A stretch of DNA of 64,000 nt, taken from assembly GCA_031213475.1 (NCBI GenBank), contig JARUPZ010000006.1:3005501-3069500 (forward strand), written 5' to 3'. Numbering within the stretch: the first letter of the stretch is position 1; each line of letters opens with the position of its first letter. This DNA comes from Nereocystis luetkeana. Lineage: Eukaryota; Sar; Phaeophyceae; Laminariales; Laminariaceae. Under the pieces are notes generated by a model. That model was given only the letters and a program-made list of their open reading frames with translations. It ran no database searches and was not told the DNA's origin. Both the position numbers and the translations under genes were made by a program. Positions 58,836 to 64,000 of the stretch are shown one piece after another.

Positions 58836-59906
58836 CTATTTCTCCCCTTGCCCGCTTTCTTTCATCTCCATGTTCAGCTTAGACCCAAACTCTTTTCGAA
58901 TAGACCCGGCCGCATACCGTGTAGCACACGAAGACCCCGTCAGGTACGTATCGTCGCCTGCGTGGCCCACACCGGGGCAAGACGCTTCATGCACCATCTC
59001 GGTGCCTTTCCCTTGCGTGCCAAGGTAGATGTTTATCACGAGACCCCGCCGAAACAACGAGCCCAAACGCGTCAAATTCGTGGGCCACCCTGCCTTTTCG
59101 GGCTTGCCCGGGGCGCCCCTCCATCGCCGCCAGTACTTAGTGTCGACGTGCTCGCGTGTTATCAACATACACAACCACAGGCACCCGCTGCGGACACCGC
59201 GCGGCCGGCAATGGTTGAACAGGCTGAGCGCCGAACTTCCAGCAGAAATAAAACTGTGCAACGTTATATTCCTGACCCGTAGAGAAAACGCAAACTGAAC
59301 CAAGTTCCAGGCCGTTGTCACCCCACTGAGAGGTGACCCACCCTGGAGCAGGCTCCCGCCAGTGCCGTTCTGTTTGAAAGAGAACCTCAAAGAATGGGGA
59401 ACCGCAAATGTCGGTGGGCGTTCGTAAACGCCCGAAAAACCGAAATATATGCAAGCTACTATGTGATGGCTGCCCCCCCCTGGGCGATAGTAGCCGAGCC
59501 TTGGGCACCCGTTACCCTTTTGGCTCGTAGTTCGTCGTCCACAAACCTGGTGAACCTTGGCGGGATACGGTGGTTGGAACACCGCTCCGGGACATCGGGT
59601 GACGTCGTACGGGCTAGCGCTCGACGGACCCCGGTATTCCCTCAGGAGAAGATCGGGAAGATCCATTCCATCGCGCACGTACAACCCCAGCGTGTCTCGA
59701 AGCGGGTGCTCTTTGATGATGATGTCGTTCCAGAAGCCTACATGCCGGCGCACGAACCTCTGCACGAATTGTTCCCATCCCCAGCCGCATTCCATATCGG
59801 AGCATCCCACGGCATACGCCGTAGGAGACCCTGCAAGGGGTCGCGAGTGGCATCCGCCACGTACGGCCACTGCCCCGAGGTAGGCGGGGGTCCCGTGCGC
59901 GCCCAC
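58836..59906 (-). pseudogene. open frame of 356 codons, possibly DIRS-like upstream ORF
   Basis: A long minus-strand frame with GC-rich composition contains WGWEQFVQRFVRRHVGFWND and ends before the recombinase remnant. A second minus frame near 59150-59230 has RVPVVVYVDN, loosely like an RT catalytic block (V-Y-V-D-D), with the second D replaced. The evidence for RT is weak; other frames on both strands are also open, so this may be GC-driven. Confidence 0.25.
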
Positions 59907-60119
59907 TTGGGTTTGTCGGCATCCGGAGGGGGCTAGGGGAGAAGAACGGGCCGCACATGCGCGTGGCGTCGATCGAGCCGTCGGAGCAAACCATCGGCGA
60001 CCACCTACAGCGCGCCGTGGGGAAACGAGGTGCGGATACCCATATGAATATATATATATACAAGTTCTCCCTTCGGAGTGGCATGAGCGTAGCGTGTAAG
60101 AAGACTCTCGCTGAAATAC

Positions 60120-61050
60120 GTATTTGGTGGGTTGGGTAGAACTATTTCACCAATTGCAGTTATATGTGCTGTAGTTGGGGCAATAGCTCAAATGTACCTG
60201 TTAAAAACCAAATAATTATTAGTCTAAGAAAAATAGTCGAGGAAATTGCAGATGAGGGTGACGCACGAGAGCAGTTCTAATGACTGAAAAAGCAGGTAAT
60301 GATTATATATTACAGCTGTTATGAGATATGAAGGCGACATGAGCGAAACATGAAACTTCGACAGTAAGCACTTGCTCGACGAATCGCAGCGCCAGTAGAC
60401 ACACGTCCTGCGTCAACTAACGGTTCGACAACGAACAAAATCTTTAGCGGACGCCCAAACAAACCACGACAGAAATTCCTCAAGGCAAAACGTCTTCAAC
60501 GAAGCGTAGAAGTGGGCCCGGGGCCGGCGTGAAACGCCAAAAAGTCAAAGCGACGGGAGTAAGAAAGAGCAAAAATTCCCTCGCAAACGCGAATGTCACT
60601 AATAACACCGGAATCAGCACCCTGGCAAACACCCATAGTAGATTGAAAAAAACTGGATCTTTCGTTGTCCACAGCACCCAAAGAGGATGCAAAAAGTCCG
60701 TTAGACATTGGCACTCGCCAAGGCACTAGCGTGATGAAGGCGATGCAAAACCTGACACTCTTCTTAGGTGAAGAAACCCCCACCGTAAAAAATTGAACCC
60801 GTCTGCTCCCCACGCTTGAACTCAATAAACCCACTGGCAGACTTGCAAGTACACGCACAACGGATGTTTGCTGGAAGTTTTGAAATACTTTAGACGCAGG
60901 CGCACGCTGCAACGAAACGCCCGCGAACACCTCTATATTCAGACCCCAGGCGCAGACCAAAGGCGGATGAACTGTGTACGGTGCTCTACCGGAATATCAC
61001 GATAGACACGAGAACAGACACTTGAAGTACGAAGATCTATTCCGAGCCCA
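60120..61050. other. no confident feature; one minus frame of 154 codons
   Basis: The frame at 60496-60960 on the minus strand has no recognised domain, and a second frame overlaps it with hydrophobic content. I leave it unassigned. Confidence 0.3.
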
Positions 61051-61057
61051 AACCTAG

Positions 61058-61265
61058 GAGATCGACCGACAGAGCCTTCCCGCTTGGCGGCGCTTTTCTG
61101 CAGTTCCACTCGAGCCTATTCGCCGAAGTTCGCGTGGCGTTCGCCCTAAACTTGATCGTCGTATGCGATGAAGAGCTTCTGGAGCGCTTTGAGCACGAGA
61201 AGTGCAGGGGGGGCTTGCACGGGCTGATCAAGATGCCGTTGTCCTTGATAGTCCCTTTGCAGTAG
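61058..61265 (+). CDS. candidate terminal exon, possibly of the sulfotransferase-like gene
   Basis: After AAACCTAG (acceptor) one frame is open for 68 codons: FLQFHSSLFAEVRVAFALNL then IVVCDEELLERFEHEKCRGG, to a TAG at 61263. The pattern of an amphipathic helix, a hydrophobic strand (LIVVCDEEL) and a charged helix resembles the part of sulfotransferases that binds the PAPS 3'-phosphate side. Frame, composition and strand fit a continuation of 56897-57113 across a roughly 3.9 kb intron carrying the recombinase remnant. This link is inference. Confidence 0.35.
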
Positions 61266-61329
61266 ACACGATCTTTCCGGGCCGGCAAACATAGATTATA
61301 GACAACAACAGCACAGCACAAAGGAGACA

Positions 61330-62500
61330 TGTAAGACGTGTTGAATACAAAATATTTTAGTTGGTATGAGTTTAGCCGACGAAGACCATAAAAAGGGCAA
61401 ATGACAGAATCGGTGGTACCTGATCCGTTAGAGCCAAAATCAGGTGGATACTAAAACCAAGTAAAACACGCGCGCCACGAGCAGTGTTCTGTCCATGAAA
61501 GTCGGGTAAAAAAAAAAGCGTGCAATAGATGGCCTCCAAATCTAAGTCGTTTGGTTTGCTTTAGGTTGTGTAGATACCACGGGCTTTACTTGGACCTGCA
61601 GAGTGTCACTGTTAATTGCCTTCGTTTGTTCTGCGACGGCGGGGGCGCGAAGAAGAGTATTTACTCTAGCGCCCCCCCACCGTTGACAGCTTCAAATCTT
61701 CTTGACCGTCCTCGCGGAACTGCCAGCTCGGCACGAAATTATCTTGCCGTACCAAACCTGAGACAAACTCGACGCGGGGCGGTGCAGATAAAGCCCATGG
61801 TGATGTATGGAAATCTGTGACCATAGAAAACAACACATAAGCGGCAGTAGGACACAACAACTATTCAATAACTGAAGCACGCCGCACACCCCGAAGAAGA
61901 AAAAAAGTGAAACCAGCGTACTCATGTATGTACGCATAAATATGTAAATACGTACTTTGACGTACAACGCGTACGTACGAGTACAGGGTTTACACGTTGC
62001 GTGATGCAGAATAATTTCGACCGAGGGAGGGCAGACGCATGCGGAGAGAAACAACAGTGTACGTGTGTGGCCCCTCTGATTTCTTCAAAGTTGGTCAAAA
62101 TTAGTTCAAAGATAGAGAGAGTAGAAAAAAACAGGTATAAGTTGGCCTTTTCGAGCCAAAAAATGTTTCGATGTCAGCCTGGACAATAGCAGGGCTCCTT
62201 GGGTGTGTGTTGTACTTGTTTTTTTAATGTAATTGATTTTGGCCGAAAAGTGGCCACAATATGGCAAAAATATATATAGTATACGTGATTTTGGCAAAAA
62301 TATCTTTAAAAACAGTTTAGAAAATACGCGTTGGCGTGCGCTGTAGAAGCAGGAAGAACGAAAGGTAAATAAGAATGGGATGCGATGAATGATGTCGGCA
62401 AATCCCTAAGTTTTTTTTCGCAGCAGAGACGGCGACGGCAGAGTCGGCAGCAGCATAAAATGTGGAAACGTGTTAGTGTACTCAAAGCCTGTCTATTATC
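61330..62500. other. no supported feature
   Basis: AT-rich, with C-run at about 61673 and scattered GTACGTAC words near 61930-61985. No exon or repeat partner identified. Confidence 0.35.
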
Positions 62501-62519
62501 GTGTCGGAACAACAACAGC

Positions 62520-63102
62520 AGCCGCAGCGGTAGACAACTGTCTCAGTGTGGAAAGAAACGCAGGCTGTAAACAACAACGGCAACTGTTCGAAAAAACAAA
62601 AATGGGTACGTATAGTGTGCAAAACAACAACAACGGCAGCAGCAGCGCATATACAAATGGCAGTACGGGTACCATACCCCTGTCTCGGTGTGAGCTCGTA
62701 TCAAGAAAACAAATGGACATTTTTTTCTGGTTATACATACTGTATGTAGTGTGAAAAACAAATCTCGAGATTACTGTAGTACCTGGTATGTATTTGTGTC
62801 TTGTATTTGGTGCTGAAGGTCGACAACATGCAGGAACAGCAACAACAACGCCAACAACAACAACAACAACAACAACATAAACAACAGCTGCAGCAGCAGC
62901 GGCGGCAGACACTGACTCAAAGCTGCCTACAACAGCAACAACGCGAACGACGCCTGCGTACAAAACAAAATCAGCATCAGGGGCGATAGTCGCGCGGGGT
63001 TACAGCAGCAGGGAAAAGGAGCAGCAGGAGGAGTGGAAGCAGCAGCAGCAATGTGCTGCGCCACCAAATCGTGTTCTCGCCTGCGGGAACACAGCAACGA
63101 CG

Positions 63103-63142
<40 letters not shown>

Positions 63143-63780
63143 CTAAAGAAGCAGCAGCGGCAGTAGACACTGTTGGGGAAACGAACGCAGGCTGTAAACA
63201 AAAACAGCAGTAGCAGCGGCAGCAGCAGCACAAAAGCAAACTGCAGTAGGCGCAGTAGCGCATAAACAAATGACAATATTAGTACGTTTTTGTCTTGGAT
63301 TTTGTGCTAAAGGTCGACCACGTGCGGGAACAGCAACAGCACCACCACCAACAGCATACCAGGTAAACAACAGCAGCAACAGCGAAGGTAGACACTTGCC
63401 TCGGTGTGGAAAGGAACGCAGGCTGTATACAGAACGACGGCAGCAGCAGCGACAGCAGCAGCGCATACGCGTACTCTAAAAAACACAAAGGTAAACACAT
63501 CTTGGTTGTAGATTCAGTCCTGAAGGTCGACAACATGCGGGAACAGCAACGTCAACGACAACAACAGCACTAACAGCAGCAGTAGCAGCAGCAACAGCGG
63601 CATTAGACACCGACTCAAAGGTCCCTATAACAGCAACAACGCGAACGACTACGTATACTCACCTGAAACGGGAAAAGCAGCATCAGGGGCGGTAGGCGCG
63701 AAGAGTAAAAATATCAGGAAAAGGTGCAGCAGCAGCAGTAGCAGCAGCGATGGGCTGCGCCACCAAGCCGTGTTCTCGTA
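62520..63780. repeat. CAA/CAG-rich block duplicated in tandem
   Basis: Unit 1 (about 62545-63090) and unit 2 (about 63395-63785) share in order: GTGTGGAAAG(A/G)AACGCAGGCTGT, a CAA/CAG run, CTGAAGGTCGACAACATGC, GGAACAGCAAC, CGACTCAAAG, AACAGCAACAACGCGAACGA, AGCATCAGGGGCG, and GCTGCGCCACCAA then CGTGTTCTCG. A half unit lies at 63170-63345. The CAR runs vary in length. Poly-Q and poly-L frames here are by-products. Confidence 0.75.
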
Positions 63781-63804
63781 TTAATACAACCAAAAATTGC
63801 AAGT

Positions 63805-63916
63805 ATTACGGGGGACCATAGTTATTAGCACCAAATATTGTTATTAATAGTAAAAAAAGTAAATATATAGGTTTTTATGTATACCACAGGTCCTATTATC
63901 TATGGTCCCCCGTAAT
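63805..63916. mobile_element. MITE-1 copy 3
   Basis: ATTACGGGGGACCATAGTTA at the left and ATCTATGGTCCCCCGTAAT at the right with the shared interior GGTTTTTATGTATACCACAG. Flanked by TA on both sides. Confidence 0.85.
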
Positions 63917-64000
63917 AGTGTGGGAGAAATTCAACAAACAGCAGCCGCGGCGGTAAACATAGGCGACAAACAACAACAACAACAAGAATAACAACAACAA

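Noticed and set aside
59394..59936. A 180-codon plus-strand gene opposite the DIRS-like region
   Set aside because: Overlaps a longer minus frame next to the recombinase remnant; GC-rich DNA opens frames on both strands and no domain is visible.
62496..63536. Cysteine/leucine-rich minus-strand proteins
   Set aside because: Antisense of CAA/CAG runs.

Overview
The window looks like a repeat-rich, intron-containing nuclear genome. I see no operons, ribosome-binding sites or compact gene order. About a third of it can be assigned to transposable elements: two LINE families, a tRNA-derived SINE, a Copia-like LTR element, a tyrosine-recombinase (DIRS/Crypton-like) remnant, a hAT remnant and two MITE families. 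Much of the rest is microsatellite, minisatellite or unassigned DNA. The only cellular-type coding signals are exon-sized. The mix (LINEs with short tandem-repeat tails, a YR element, abundant CAG/CAA repeats, one sulfotransferase-like exon) would fit a large-genome alga such as a brown alga or other stramenopile. That assignment is an inference and is weak.

Layout. 1-2.2 kb: the end of a LINE-B copy, then short tandem repeats. 2.155-17.7 kb: one LINE-A copy (linker region at 2155-2560, reverse transcriptase from 15283) split by a 12.7 kb element. That element is bounded by two 262 bp direct LTRs (4 mismatches), runs on the minus strand, and has a polypurine tract at its inner 3' boundary. 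Its interior has no recognisable gag-pol. It holds a 5'-truncated LINE-A copy, a LINE-B copy with a 7 bp target duplication, a roughly 0.3 kb satellite, and a plausible two-exon gene (6196-8162). 17.7-26.4 kb: LINE-A and LINE-B fragments, two SINE copies, a MITE, family C, a GGGAC-rich array, and a nested pair in which one LINE-B copy interrupts another and is flanked by CAGAGGT. 26.4-32.4 kb: mostly unassigned, with one signal-peptide exon. 32.4-38 kb: an old LINE-B, CAG/AAG repeats, a MITE and a few exon-like stretches. 39.3-44 kb: three arrays of one minisatellite, a hAT fragment and repeat family D. 44.1-46 kb: two inverted copies of a small coding element (family E), one interrupted by a SINE. 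46-52 kb: largely unassigned. 52.7-55.7 kb: an inverted pair of family D plus a LINE-B copy. 56.9-61.3 kb: a sulfotransferase-like exon, a tyrosine-recombinase remnant and a second exon-like stretch. 62.5-64 kb: a tandemly duplicated CAA/CAG-rich block and a third MITE copy.

How it fits together. The clearest history is layered insertion: LTR element into LINE-A, LINEs into the LTR element, LINE-B into LINE-B, SINE into family E. The most unexplained signal is a 9-mer, TACCWGGTA, found at least 18 times against about 0.5 expected. It is scattered outside the main LINE, SINE and LTR copies. All reverse transcriptase genes carry stops or frameshifts, so nothing here looks autonomously mobile.
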